64,000 nt of DNA from CAYOZN01 sp964408455 (GCA_964408455.1 CAYOZN010000021.1:38627-102626); one strand, 5' to 3'; shown: positions 1 to 9,043, counted from the first letter of the stretch. The notes: generated by a model from the sequence alone, not told the origin. Made by a program: numbers and translations.

Positions 1-489
1 GATCTGGAAGACGGGCATGCGCGGATCGTCGAGGCCGCGAAGGCGGCGTTCGCGGATGAATTCATCCGCCAGAAGCCGGACGGCTACGATACGTACGTCG
101 GCGAGAAGGGGGCGCAGCTGTCGGGCGGACAGAAGCAGCGGATCGCGATCGCGCGGGCGATATTGCGGAACGCGCCGATCTTCATCTTCGACGAGGCGAC
201 GAGCCAGATCGATGCGGAAAGCGAGCAGAAGATCCACGACGCCGTGGAGGAGTTTTTGAAGGACCGGACGGCATTGATCATCGCGCATCGGTTTTCGACG
301 ATTCTCCAGGCCGACCGGATCGTGGTGATGGATGCGGGGCAGGTGGTGGACATCGGGCGGCACGAAGAGCTGATCCGGCGGTGTGCCATCTATAAGTCGC
401 TGTACGGCAGCCAGATCATCCGCGACGAAACTATCAACGACGACGCAAACGGCGCGCGGGTGGCGAGCGGGGAGACGGTGGTCAGTTGA
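1..489 (+). CDS. ABC transporter ATP-binding protein, C-terminal part
   Basis: The frame is open at the left edge, so only the last 162 residues are present. They are the second half of an ABC nucleotide-binding domain. The signature motif LSGGQKQRIAIARA is followed by the Walker B run IFIFDEATSQID, the D-loop and the switch histidine in ALIIAHRFST. The layout fits an MsbA-type exporter with fused membrane and ATPase domains, which would use ATP to flip lipids or drugs across the inner membrane. The membrane part and Walker A lie outside the window, so the substrate cannot be named. The roughly 30-residue tail after the domain is poorly conserved. Confidence 0.93.
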   Translation, partial: DLEDGHARIVEAAKAAFADEFIRQKPDGYDTYVGEKGAQLSGGQKQRIAIARAILRNAPIFIFDEATSQIDAESEQKIHDAVEEFLKDRTALIIAHRFSTILQADRIVVMDAGQVVDIGRHEELIRRCAIYKSLYGSQIIRDETINDDANGARVASGETVVS

Positions 490-795
490 GATCTGGTCGA
501 AAAGTTCCGCTCCGCGTACGCGATGTCTATCTCCGGAGACAGATAACCAGCGCGCGGGCGAAACTCGGTCGGGCTGCAACCGTCCGGCGGCAGCGGAATC
601 CTGCGAACGCATGCCACTCAGCGGGAAGCCCCGAATAATGGGTTGCGGCCACCCAATCACCGGCCGACGGGTTGGAGTCGACGGTCGAATAGAGGTAACC
701 GTGAAATGCTTTTTTTCTTGACGACGTTGGAACAGTGGAGCACCAAAGAATCTCATCATAGCGGCGGTGATCCCGTACCTCAGGTGAAATAGGTC
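490..795. other. Intergenic stretch without a recognised gene
   Basis: This stretch lies between the ABC exporter stop and the zinc-ribbon gene. I see no convincing coding frame, RNA gene or strong terminator. A short imperfect inverted repeat (TATCTCC/GGAGACAGATA) sits near 522-543. Composition becomes less GC-rich toward the following gene. Confidence 0.5.
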
Positions 796-1326
796 ATGGC
801 CAAATGCATCGGAACGTGGATTTCGGCCACACTATTACTATTCACTTTTTTTTTCTGGCTTATCAGCTATCTGGCGATCGATCGCTGGTCCCAAGCGTCG
901 CAAAAAGCAGAGTACCAAGTCTACTCTAGCCAAGGGGTGTTGATTTTCTGCCAGATCAAAGGTTGGAGTGAACCCTATCCATTTGCCTATGATCGTCGTA
1001 CTTTTGAAGAATGGAGTGATTTTGGCGACGAGTCAATTTGCGTTCTTTGGAAAGTTCCCGAGTTCTACCCTGTTGTAAGAAGCGGGTCGCTCAGGGAAGA
1101 TGGACTGCACCCATTATTTCTGATTTCAATTCCCTATTGGGTTATTGCACTCCTGTTAAGCATATTACCAGTCGGGTCAATTCGGCGTTGGCGCCTCCGT
1201 CAACGGCGCCTTAACCTTGGTCTTTGCTGCCGTTGCGGCTATGAACTTCGCGGGAGTTCCGGTCGATGTCCAGAGTGCGGTACGTTACCCGCATTGGCCC
1301 GGGTGCGCCACTTTGTCCTCAGGTAG
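796..1326 (+). CDS. Planctomycete zinc-ribbon membrane protein, unknown function
   Basis: A 176-residue protein with an N-terminal membrane segment (residues about 7-27) and a second hydrophobic segment (about 110-130). An Arg-rich stretch follows, then a C-terminal four-cysteine ribbon, CCRCGYELRG...CPECG. That ribbon after a membrane helix is a recurring planctomycete architecture of unknown role. The four cysteines should bind one zinc ion on the cytoplasmic side. The gene is clearly more AT-rich than its neighbours, which suggests transfer or relaxed selection. A related protein is encoded at 7884-8597. Confidence 0.75.
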   Translation: MAKCIGTWISATLLLFTFFFWLISYLAIDRWSQASQKAEYQVYSSQGVLIFCQIKGWSEPYPFAYDRRTFEEWSDFGDESICVLWKVPEFYPVVRSGSLREDGLHPLFLISIPYWVIALLLSILPVGSIRRWRLRQRRLNLGLCCRCGYELRGSSGRCPECGTLPALARVRHFVLR

Positions 1327-1482
1327 AGCGAGGTGAGGCGCGGTAGCGACCAGAGCGAGTAGTCTTGCTGCCGGCCCAATTTCCTCGAAAACATCCCAAC
1401 TTTCGCACTTCCCGCGCACTCGCTAAAATCCCCCGTCTTGCCAGATTGTGAGCTTCGCACCCAGCAAGGAAGTTGTACCACC

Positions 1483-2547
1483 ATGCGTTTTGCCCTGATC
1501 GGCCCGCCCCAGTCGGGAAAATCCACACTCTACGCCGCCATCACCGGTCATCGAATCGATGCCGCCCATGCGATGCAGGAGCATCTGGCATCGGTGGAGG
1601 TGCCGGATGCGCGACTTGATTATCTGTCGTCGCTCTACAGCCCGAAGAAGTACACGCCCGCCAAGCTGGAATTTCTGGATGTGCCCGGCGCGTCGCTGGC
1701 CGATGCCCACGGGCAGGCGGAATTCCGCAAGTGGATGCAGACGGTGCGCAAGTGCGATGGCATCGTGATGGTGGTGCGGGCATTCGCGTCGGATTCGGTG
1801 GTGGCCTATCGCGATCGGGTCAATGCAAAGGCCGATCTGGACGAGCTGCATACGGAGCTGATCTTCGCCGATCTCGAGCAGGTGGTGAACCGGATCGAGA
1901 AGCTGGAAAAGAGCGTGCTCAAGCCGACGAAGACGCGCGACCAGGAGGTGCGCGAACTGGCGCTGATGAAGCGGATCCGCGAGGCGCTGGAGTCCGAGGC
2001 GCCGGTGTCCAAGGCGGTGCACAACGATGAGGAACGGCAGATCGTCTCCAGCTTCGGTTTTCTCACGCTGAAGCCGGTCATCGTCGTGCTGAATGTCGGC
2101 GAAGGGGATGTGGCGAAGCCGGCGCCCTTCGAACATCCGCATGCCCAGGCCACGATCAGCCTGTCGGCAGAGATTGAGGCCGAGATCGCGCAGCTTCCGG
2201 CCGAGGACCGCACGGCATTCCTGCAAGACCTCGGTTTGACGGAGCCGGCGCGGACGCGGCTGATCCGCACCTGCTACGACGCGGTCGGACTCGTGTCATT
2301 CCTGACGTGCGGGCCGGACGAGGTGCGGGCGTGGACGATCGTAAAGGGGACGGATGCGGTCAATGCGGCGGGCAAGATTCACAGCGACATCCAGCGCGGT
2401 TTCATCCGTGCCGAAGTGGTGGCATACGATGATCTGAAGGCGCACACGGACATGAAGGGTGCCAAGTCGGCCAACAAGGTGCGGCTGGAGCCGAAGCACT
2501 ACGTGGTGCTGGATGGGGATATCATCAATTTCAGGTTCAATGTGTAG
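1483..2547 (+). CDS. YchF/OLA1-like P-loop NTPase with C-terminal TGS-like domain
   Basis: A 354-residue protein. Residues 1-20 hold a divergent P-loop, GPPQSGKST, where YchF proteins normally have GLPNVGKST. A DVPG G3 motif follows. The G4 position reads NVGE instead of NKxD, which matches the ATP-preferring YchF family. The last 80 residues (VRAWTIVKGT ... GDIINFRFNV) match the YchF C-terminal domain closely. YchF/OLA1 proteins bind ribosomes and act in translation or stress control. The start is placed at ATG 1483 because the fold begins there; an upstream in-frame ATG at 1438 would add an unconserved leader. The atypical N-terminal half marks a diverged paralogue, so I give no symbol. Confidence 0.85.
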   Translation: MRFALIGPPQSGKSTLYAAITGHRIDAAHAMQEHLASVEVPDARLDYLSSLYSPKKYTPAKLEFLDVPGASLADAHGQAEFRKWMQTVRKCDGIVMVVRAFASDSVVAYRDRVNAKADLDELHTELIFADLEQVVNRIEKLEKSVLKPTKTRDQEVRELALMKRIREALESEAPVSKAVHNDEERQIVSSFGFLTLKPVIVVLNVGEGDVAKPAPFEHPHAQATISLSAEIEAEIAQLPAEDRTAFLQDLGLTEPARTRLIRTCYDAVGLVSFLTCGPDEVRAWTIVKGTDAVNAAGKIHSDIQRGFIRAEVVAYDDLKAHTDMKGAKSANKVRLEPKHYVVLDGDIINFRFNV

Positions 2548-2636
2548 CGGGCGAGGGGCGAGGGGCAAGGGGTAAGGGTCTGGCGGGGGGAAGAAACGGC
2601 AGCGGGCGGCGCGCGGAACAACCGGAAAATACATCC

Positions 2637-4052
2637 ATGGCTGCCGAGTCGATTGAATACCCTGATCCGTCCAGCACGTCGTTGCTGAGTCGATGGCGTG
2701 CCATTGTGACGCGGGTCATGGCGCGGTCGGAGCGGGCGCTGGCCATCACGTTCGCCATGCTCATCCTGATCGGTGCGATCCTGCTCTGGCTCCCGGTCTC
2801 GCATCGCACACCGCTCTCGTTTCTCGACGCGCTCTTCACGTCCACGTCGGCCGTGTGTGTCACCGGGCTGGCAGTGAAGGACACCGGCAGCGACTTCACC
2901 GGGTTTGGTCAGGGCGTGATCGCGACGCTGATGCAGCTCGGCGCCCTGGGCATCATGTCCTTTGCCGCGGTGGCGGCGCAGGTGCTGGGGGGCAGGCTGT
3001 CGTTCCGTTCGGTGGCCACGCTGTCGGACACGTTTTACCAGGGGCAGGCGGCCTCGCTCATTCGGCGCGATCTGAAGCGCATCATCATCATGATGGTGTC
3101 GATCGAGGCGTTCGGCGCGGCGTGGATCTATCTTCGACTCGGCGAATACGAACCCGGCGGTCATTCGCGGGCGTGGTGGGCGATTTTTCACGCGATATCA
3201 GCGTTCTGCAACGCCGGCTTTTCGCTCTACAGCGACAACATGACGCGATACGCGTCGGACGTGGTGATGCTGGCGCCAATTATGCTGCTGATCATCTTCG
3301 GCGGCTTGGGACATGCGACGATCCTGGAGATGGCGCGGCGGTTCTGGAGCTTTGTCTGGCGGAGGGAGCATCGCCCGCTGCGCTGGTCGCTCAACGCGCG
3401 GATCGTACTGTGGACGTCGGCCGGGCTGATCCTCTGGGGCTGGCTGATGCTGTCGGCGCTGAAGATCGACGAGCACGAGCCCGCGGCGCACCAGACGCTT
3501 CTCAACGGGCTCTTTCAGAGCGTGTCCGGTCGAACGGCGGGGTTCAACACCGTCGCCATCGGAGAGATGCCGCGCACGGCACTGCTGGTGCTTGCGGTTC
3601 TCATGTTCATCGGCGGCTCGCCCGGCTCCTGCGCCGGCGGCATCAAGACGACGACGATGGCGATATGGTTTGCGCAAGTATGGGCGTGGCTCCGCGGCCA
3701 TCGCGATGTGACGATCGGCGGCCGGCGGATTCTGCCGGAGATCGTGGCCCGCTCCGGCATCATCATCGGGCTGGCGATGCTGTGGTGCATCGGCGGTGGC
3801 ATGCTGCTGCTCTGGCTGGAAGAGCCGCGCAAGATCATCGCGCTGGAGGACCTGATGTTCGAGCAGATTTCGGCGTTCGGCACGGTCGGGCTTTCGACCG
3901 GCATTACGCCGGCATTGTCGCCGGCCAGCAAGATGTGGATCATCCTGTCGATGTTCGTCGGCCGCATCGGGCCCCTGACAGCGGCCCTGTTGGTTTCCTA
4001 CCGGCGGGAAGTGGCCATGCGCTATCCCGAAGAGCGCGTGCTGGTGGGGTGA
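2637..4052 (+). CDS. TrkH/KtrB family potassium uptake channel subunit
   Basis: A 471-residue membrane protein with the fourfold M1-pore-M2 repeat of the TrkH/KtrB superfamily. The filter-like loops are visible in order as VCVTGLAV, CNAGFSL, GRTAGFNTV and GTVGLSTGI, each with the selectivity glycine. It should form the K+-conducting pore in the inner membrane. The cytoplasmic RCK protein encoded 18 bp downstream is its expected gating partner, so the two form an operon. The length fits KtrB better than the longer TrkH. Confidence 0.95.
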   Translation: MAAESIEYPDPSSTSLLSRWRAIVTRVMARSERALAITFAMLILIGAILLWLPVSHRTPLSFLDALFTSTSAVCVTGLAVKDTGSDFTGFGQGVIATLMQLGALGIMSFAAVAAQVLGGRLSFRSVATLSDTFYQGQAASLIRRDLKRIIIMMVSIEAFGAAWIYLRLGEYEPGGHSRAWWAIFHAISAFCNAGFSLYSDNMTRYASDVVMLAPIMLLIIFGGLGHATILEMARRFWSFVWRREHRPLRWSLNARIVLWTSAGLILWGWLMLSALKIDEHEPAAHQTLLNGLFQSVSGRTAGFNTVAIGEMPRTALLVLAVLMFIGGSPGSCAGGIKTTTMAIWFAQVWAWLRGHRDVTIGGRRILPEIVARSGIIIGLAMLWCIGGGMLLLWLEEPRKIIALEDLMFEQISAFGTVGLSTGITPALSPASKMWIILSMFVGRIGPLTAALLVSYRREVAMRYPEERVLVG

Positions 4053-4070
4053 AACGTCAAAAGGTGAAGC

Positions 4071-4727
4071 ATGAAGCAGGTTGTCGTCATCGGGCTGGGA
4101 CAATTCGGTTCGCATCTGGCGCGCGAGCTTTCGCATCTGCGGTGCGAGGTGCTGGCGATGGATCGCAGCGAGGAGGCGGTGGCGCTCATCCGCGACGAGG
4201 TGAACCAGGCGGTGATCAGCGACGCGCGGAACTTCGACGCGCTGAGGGCCGTGGTGACGCCGAGCATCGACGAGGCGGTGGTCAGCCTCGGCGAAAGCAT
4301 GGAATCGAGCATCATCTGCACATTGCACCTGGCGCAGATCGGCGTGAAGAGCATTCGCTGCAAGGCGGTCAGCGAGGACCATGCGACGATTCTGAAGGCG
4401 GTGGGGGCCCGGGAGGTGATCTTCCCGGAGCGGGAGACCGCGGCGCGGACGGCGCGGCGCGTGGCCTATCCGAATCTGCTCGACTACTTCCCCTTCGAGG
4501 AGGACTTCCGCATCATGGAAGTCACGCTGCCGGCGGCGCTGGCGGGCGCGACGCTGGGGGCCTCGCCGTTGCGGCGCGACTTCGACCTTCTGGTGCTGGC
4601 GACGCGCTCGACGCGGACCGGCAAGTTCCGCTTCATGCCGGGGGCGAATGACACGCTGAACGCGGGGGATGTGCTGATCGTGTTCGGGCGGGAGATCAAC
4701 CTGGCGCGGCTCTCGGCCCTCGACTAG
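4071..4727 (+). CDS. KtrA/TrkA family potassium uptake regulatory subunit
   Basis: A 218-residue cytoplasmic protein. Residues 1-125 form an RCK_N (Rossmann) domain beginning VVVIGLGQFGSHLARELS, the GxGxxG dinucleotide or nucleotide binding motif. Residues about 145-215 form an RCK_C domain. Such proteins assemble as octameric rings on the channel and open it on ATP/ADP or NAD(H) binding. Its position directly after the pore gene supports a Ktr-type two-component K+ uptake system. Confidence 0.95.
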   Translation: MKQVVVIGLGQFGSHLARELSHLRCEVLAMDRSEEAVALIRDEVNQAVISDARNFDALRAVVTPSIDEAVVSLGESMESSIICTLHLAQIGVKSIRCKAVSEDHATILKAVGAREVIFPERETAARTARRVAYPNLLDYFPFEEDFRIMEVTLPAALAGATLGASPLRRDFDLLVLATRSTRTGKFRFMPGANDTLNAGDVLIVFGREINLARLSALD

Positions 4728-4742
4728 CGCCGGAGCCCGTGT

Positions 4743-6029
4743 GTGGACGTTCAACCCGTCGCCCCCGTCTTGTCGTACGCCCCGGCGCCGCCGCGCCCCG
4801 GCCGGGCCATGTCGCTGCATGCCTGCGGGGCCATGCTTTGCGGCGCCTCCATCGCCCTGGCCTACGTGCTGCCATTCCTGGCCCGCAAGCACTTCCAGGC
4901 CGCCACATGGCAGGTCTGGGTGCTGACGGTCTCGGTGCCGTTGGCGCAGTCGTTTTCCATCTTCTGGAACCGGCTTTACTCGCGGCTCTCGCCGCGGGCG
5001 TACCTGGGCCTGCTGGCGGGGCTGGCGTGCGGGTCGCTCGCGCTCATGGGGCTGGCCGGCGGCATCGAGTCCATCCTCGTGCTGTTTGCCATCTCGGCCC
5101 TGGCCGGGGCGGGCGGCGGCAGCGCGCTGTCGCCCTTGAACGCGGACCTCCTGCGCAGCCTCTACGCCGAGACGGCGCGCGGCCGGGCCTTCGGCCTGAT
5201 CGCGGCGTGCCAGTTCGTTGGCACCATGGCGGCGGGGCACCTGATGGGCCTGTGGTCTGACGCCGATCCCGAGGCCTATCGCTTCTTCCTGCCCGTCACT
5301 GCCGCCATGATGGCACTGGGCCTGGCCTGCTACGATCGCATCGCCAGCGGCGGGGCCTTTCGCGCCCGCACGCTGCCGCGGACGAGCGGCCCGTGGTGGG
5401 CGCCGCTGCGCGACATGGGCGGCATCCTGCGGGCCGATCGCCGCTTCGCCACGTACGAGGCGGCCTTCATGTCCTACGGCGTCGGCTGGATGATCTGCAC
5501 GGCCCTGCTGCCGTTCATCGGGCAGGACCGGCTGCGGCTCGACTACTCGATGTACACCCTGGCGACGGTCGTCTCGTACCAGGCGACGAACATTCTGCTC
5601 CTCTGGCCGATGGGCCACGCGGCCGATCGCATGGGGCCGATCCGCATGAGCGCCCTGTCCTTCGGCCTGCTCGCGCTGTATCCATTGGGCCTGGCGCTGG
5701 CGCCGTCGGGCGTGGCGCTGGCACTGGTGACGATCTTCTACGCCGCCTGCATGGTCGGCGTGCACCTGGCCTGGACGCTGGGGCCGGTCTCCTTCGCGCC
5801 GGATGCATCGCTGGCGCCGCAGTACCTGGCGGTGCACACGACGCTGGTGGGGGTGCGCGGGCTTCTCTTCCAGGGGCTGGGCGTCGGGCTGTACGCGCTG
5901 ACCGGCAGCTTCGGCCCGGCCCTGGTCGCGGCGTCGGCGGGCTTTTTGTGGGCGGCGGTGACGATGCGACGGCTCGGCGCAAAGTCGAAAATCGAAAATC
6001 CAAAGTCGAAAACATCAACTGAACGCTGA
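4743..6029 (+). CDS. Major facilitator superfamily transporter
   Basis: A 428-residue protein with about twelve hydrophobic segments and an MFS-like central basic loop. The starts at GTG 4743 or ATG 4809 are both possible; the first puts the gene 15 bp after the RCK gene. The substrate is not evident. The last residues (roughly AKSKIENPKSKTSTER) are encoded by an AAATC-type simple repeat that continues past the stop, so the true C-terminus was probably extended by repeat expansion. Confidence 0.85.
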   Translation: MDVQPVAPVLSYAPAPPRPGRAMSLHACGAMLCGASIALAYVLPFLARKHFQAATWQVWVLTVSVPLAQSFSIFWNRLYSRLSPRAYLGLLAGLACGSLALMGLAGGIESILVLFAISALAGAGGGSALSPLNADLLRSLYAETARGRAFGLIAACQFVGTMAAGHLMGLWSDADPEAYRFFLPVTAAMMALGLACYDRIASGGAFRARTLPRTSGPWWAPLRDMGGILRADRRFATYEAAFMSYGVGWMICTALLPFIGQDRLRLDYSMYTLATVVSYQATNILLLWPMGHAADRMGPIRMSALSFGLLALYPLGLALAPSGVALALVTIFYAACMVGVHLAWTLGPVSFAPDASLAPQYLAVHTTLVGVRGLLFQGLGVGLYALTGSFGPALVAASAGFLWAAVTMRRLGAKSKIENPKSKTSTER

Positions 6030-6105
6030 ATCTCAAATCTCGAATCTCGAATCTCAAATCTCAGATCTCAGATTCGAATCTGAAATCTGGAACCTGACGT
6101 CGTTT
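5980..6105. repeat. AT-rich simple repeat (AAATC/GAATCTC type)
   Basis: The sequence consists of degenerate 7-9 bp units such as AAATCTC, GAATCTC and AAAGTCG. It begins inside the 3' end of the MFS gene and continues into the intergenic region. Similar motifs recur near 11490-11515 and 12940-12980. Confidence 0.8.
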
Positions 6106-6184
6106 ATTTGGCAGCCCAGCGACGAAGTGCAATTCACCAGTACACGAACGTCACGGCTGCTGACAAAAATTTCTGACAGGCCGA

Positions 6185-6284
6185 NNNNNNNNNNNNNNNN
6201 NNNNNNNNNNNNNNNNNNNNNNNNNNNNNNNNNNNNNNNNNNNNNNNNNNNNNNNNNNNNNNNNNNNNNNNNNNNNNNNNNNNN
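6185..6284. other. Assembly gap (100 N)
   Basis: Exactly 100 undetermined bases inside the tandem array. This is a scaffold placeholder; the true number of repeat units is unknown. Confidence 0.99.
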
Positions 6285-6302
6285 CATTCGACCAGGGAGC
6301 CT

Positions 6303-6338
6303 GCATGCTTACGCTGAGTACAGCGAAAGCATGCCACC
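6303..6338 (+). other. GCATGC hairpin followed by TGCCACC
   Basis: GCATGCTT pairs with AAGCATGC and an inner CGCT pairs with AGCG around a six-base loop. The motif ends in TGCCACCC. An identical copy lies at 7582-7617. Confidence 0.7.
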
Positions 6339-6537
6339 CACCGCGGGAAAGGGCGGCATTCGATCACTCTTGCACGCGGTGGGGAACGCCAGTTTCGCGA
6401 AAGCGGGGGCGCCGGAAGGGATTCCGGAGAGGAGTGGGTGCGAGACGAAAATCTCGCACCAGGAACTCAGGATCGCATCGGTCACTGTCCTGGATGAAAA
6501 CGTGCGTGGCCTACGCAATCCCCTTGAGATTGTGACA

Positions 6538-6632
6538 CAACCCCTTTGGGGTTGAATGGTCGCGCTGCGTTTACCCAGGGTAGCCCGCTTCGCGGACAAC
6601 CCTGGGCTGGAGGGCTTGACCCCGTTGGGGTC
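6538..6632. other. Three consecutive hairpins in the 604-bp unit, copy 1
   Basis: The hairpins are CAACCCC/GGGGTTG (6538-6554), CCCAGGGT/ACCCTGGG enclosing CCGC/GCGG (6574-6606) and GACCCC/GGGGTC (6618-6632). They could fold as a structured RNA or act as DNA cruciforms. No known RNA family is recognised. Confidence 0.6.
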
Positions 6633-7141
6633 GGATTTTCTGAGCAGCACGTGTACAGTGAAAGCATGCCACCGCCAATTCACCAGTACACGAACGTCAC
6701 GGCTGCTGACAAAAATTTCTGACAGGCCGAAAAATTCTCCAAGAATTTTTTCTGACGGCATACGGCAATCCATCGACGGCTCCCGAAAACGGTCCCGGTG
6801 AGGCGCTTCACCGGAAAAATACGCGATGCAATCCGATGCAATCCGGAGCGCGCCGAGGCGCGGCGGGGCCAACGCGAGCCCAATCGCCGGCGCCGTCGCG
6901 TCGCCGGCGCCTGCCTCTTCTACTCAATAGATTTGCTCCCCGTTCCGCAGGGATGGGCGGCTTTCGATCGCTTCTGCTCGCGGTGGGGGACGCCAGTTTC
7001 GCGAAAGCGGGGGCGCCGGAAGGGATTCCGGAGAGGAGTGGGTGCGAGACGAAAATCTCGCACCAGGAACTCAGGATCGCATCGGTCACTGTCCTGGATG
7101 AAAACGTGCGTGGCCTACGCAATCCCCTTGAGATTGTGACA

Positions 7142-7236
7142 CAACCCCTTTGGGGTTGAATGGTCGCGCTGCGTTTACCCAGGGTAGCCCGCTTCGCGGA
7201 CAACCCTGGGCTGGAGGGCTTGACCCCGTTGGGGTC
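7142..7236. other. Three consecutive hairpins in the 604-bp unit, copy 2
   Basis: This is an exact copy, 604 bases downstream, of the triple-hairpin segment at 6538-6632, with all arms intact. Confidence 0.6.
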
Positions 7237-7581
7237 GGATTTTCTGAGCAGCACGTGTACAGTGAAAGCATGCCACCGCCAATTCACCAGTACACGAACG
7301 TCACGGCTGCTGACAAAAATTTCTGACAGGCCGAAAAATTCTCCAAGAATTTTTTCTGACGGCATACGGCAATCCATCGACGGCTCCCGAAAACGGTCCC
7401 GGTGAGGCGCTTCACCGGAAAAATACGCGATGCAATCCGATGCAATCCGGAGCGCGCCGAGGCGCGCCGGGGCCAAAGGACGGAAAGCGCCAGCGCCGCC
7501 GCGCCGCCGCGGCCTGTTCCTTCTACCCAATAGATTTGCTCCCAGTTCCGCGAGAATGGCCGGCATTCGACCAGGGAGCCT

Positions 7582-7617
7582 GCATGCTTACGCTGAGTAC
7601 AGCGAAAGCATGCCACC
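7582..7617 (+). other. GCATGC hairpin followed by TGCCACC, second copy
   Basis: The stems and flank match the 6303-6338 copy. It closes the right end of the repeat array. Confidence 0.7.
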
Positions 7618-7883
7618 CGCCGCGCGGGCGGCCCTGTGGGGCGGCGAATTAGCGCGCCTATCTATGAATGGTATACTTGCGGCCCGTTGCGGGGATTGTC
7701 GCCGGGGTGTTTTTAATCAAGACCCCAGGTCGGCAGACCTTGGCCACCCAGCCAGTCAGTCCCTGTGCCAACAACGGACTGGATCAAACGCGTTGAAACA
7801 CTTGGGCCTGCTCCTGCCCAACAATGCGACCCGTGTCCGTGCATGGGTCCAGAGTTTCCGTAAAAGACGACGAACATAGTCAC

Positions 7884-8597
7884 ATGCATCACAAACAGTC
7901 GGTAAAGCCGCGTCGAGTGGGGAGCCGCATGGCCGCAATCGCGATAGGCGCGTTCGTCCATTCCTGTTCTGCCGTTTTACTTGCGAGCTGGGTGCTCAGT
8001 ATCGGCAAGTGTGTCATGTTCACATGGTCGGGCGGATCAGTATCCCTGCGATCAGGTGTTATTGAAGCTTCCCGGATTGAGGGACCTGAAAGCGCAAGGT
8101 TGCAGTACCTGGCTCGGGCGCTTGGTCCGGTGATGGGGCTGTATGTTTGTGAAACTCATCTGGAATACGTTCCAGATGCGGGTTGGCGCAAGCGACTTGG
8201 TCTGGTTCTGCCGACCGGCAAGGATTTGCGATTACCGTACGACGAAAATCCGAAGCGAAGACCTGGAGATCCCAGGAAAACGGTCTGGGTCACAGTCTCG
8301 CAACTAAACATGCCGCTATGGATTCCGTCGAGCGTGTCAGTTCTTTTTTCGCTAATACTGTTTGTTCGTAGGCGGCGTCGCCTCCGACGTGCTGATTCTG
8401 CCACATGCGAGATATGCACGTATGACCTGCGCGGGAATGTCAGCGGCGTTTGCCCGGAGTGTGGCACAGGAGTTTTGCGGGAGCAATCCTCTGTTCCGGG
8501 GGCGCGATCCGATGAGATAGACACGCGGCGGCGTGTAATTGTATCAGGCGAGGTTGCCCGTTCGGCAGGATCGGGTCACTCGAGTTCTCACCGGTGA
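7884..8597 (+). CDS. Planctomycete zinc-ribbon membrane protein, unknown function
   Basis: A 237-residue protein with one N-terminal membrane helix (about residues 17-38) and a second hydrophobic helix near 150-165. A run of about seven arginines follows, then a ribbon C-E-I-C-TYDLRG...CPECG. The order of helix, soluble domain, helix, Arg-rich linker and ribbon is the same as in the 796-1326 gene. ATG 7884 is preferred because the upstream extension is unconserved; ATG 7929 is also possible. The last 35 residues are weakly constrained. Function is unknown. Confidence 0.7.
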   Translation: MHHKQSVKPRRVGSRMAAIAIGAFVHSCSAVLLASWVLSIGKCVMFTWSGGSVSLRSGVIEASRIEGPESARLQYLARALGPVMGLYVCETHLEYVPDAGWRKRLGLVLPTGKDLRLPYDENPKRRPGDPRKTVWVTVSQLNMPLWIPSSVSVLFSLILFVRRRRRLRRADSATCEICTYDLRGNVSGVCPECGTGVLREQSSVPGARSDEIDTRRRVIVSGEVARSAGSGHSSSHR

Positions 8598-8806
8598 CCG
8601 AAAAAGGGAAATGCCGGGTTCCATGCCGGCGCCGAACAGTTCATTCGGTTGCGGGAATCGGCTGGTGGGGGCGGCTACGGTGGAAGGACTGCCGCCGGTT
8701 TGGCGTTGGCATCGGCGGGTGGCCAATCCCTTCCACGGGATGGGGTCGCGATGATCGGATCGCGAGTGGACCTCGGGGGCGATCGGGGCGGGTGCTTGCG
8801 AGTCGA

Positions 8807-9028
8807 TCATCGCCAGCGCACGCCTGAGAGGCAAGGGACACCCCCCACGTTCAACCACGACGGCTTCGACGCGATGAGATTTTGAACGGCGTCGGGCGCC
8901 TGCGGATGGCTCATCTCGTCCGCGACGGCGTCGGGAATGACAACGGCCTGATAGAGTGCCGGAAGGACGTGAATCAGTTCAATGCTGACGAGGACATTCA
9001 GAGGGGAAGCATCGGAAACGACGAGCAT
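8807..9028 (-). pseudogene. Truncated PIN-domain toxin of the DUF3368 family
   Basis: The first 56 or so residues (VVSDASPLNVLVSIELIHVLP ... AVADEMSHP) match the N-terminus of DUF3368 PIN-like toxins, including the first acidic active-site residue in SDASP. Family members are about 155-165 residues; here the similarity ends near WLNV and the frame stops after 73 residues. The remaining PIN acidic residues are absent, so nuclease activity should be lost. It lies directly downstream of a UPF0175 antitoxin remnant in the usual gene order. Confidence 0.8.
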
Positions 9029-9043
9029 CAGGCGACTCCGCGC

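Larger units (their letters stand above)
6129..7640. repeat. Tandem array of about 604-bp noncoding units with an internal assembly gap
   Basis: Positions 6351-6871 recur nearly identically at 6955-7475, an offset of 604 bases. Partial units lie at 6129-6184 before the N run and at 7560-7640. The diverged link between units still shares an ACTCAATAGATTTGCTCC-type block (6921 and 7523). Open frames exist on both strands but match nothing I recognise, and they run through hairpins. I therefore read the array as noncoding or mobile-derived. Confidence 0.85.

Noticed and set aside
2693..4651. A 652-codon open frame across the potassium uptake genes
   Set aside because: It lies in another frame of two clear genes (TrkH and TrkA types), has a composition biased to His, Arg and Gly, and matches no family.
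3198..5837. An 879-codon open frame on the minus strand
   Set aside because: It is an antisense shadow of three well-supported genes in high-GC DNA, with an Arg/His/Gln-rich product.
6808..7566. A 252-codon minus-strand frame in the tandem array
   Set aside because: It spans hairpins, is repeated only because the DNA is, and shows no recognisable protein features; noncoding is likelier.
8598..8806. Continuation of the DUF3368 toxin in another frame
   Set aside because: No frame in this stretch shows the later PIN motifs, so truncation is better supported than a simple frameshift.
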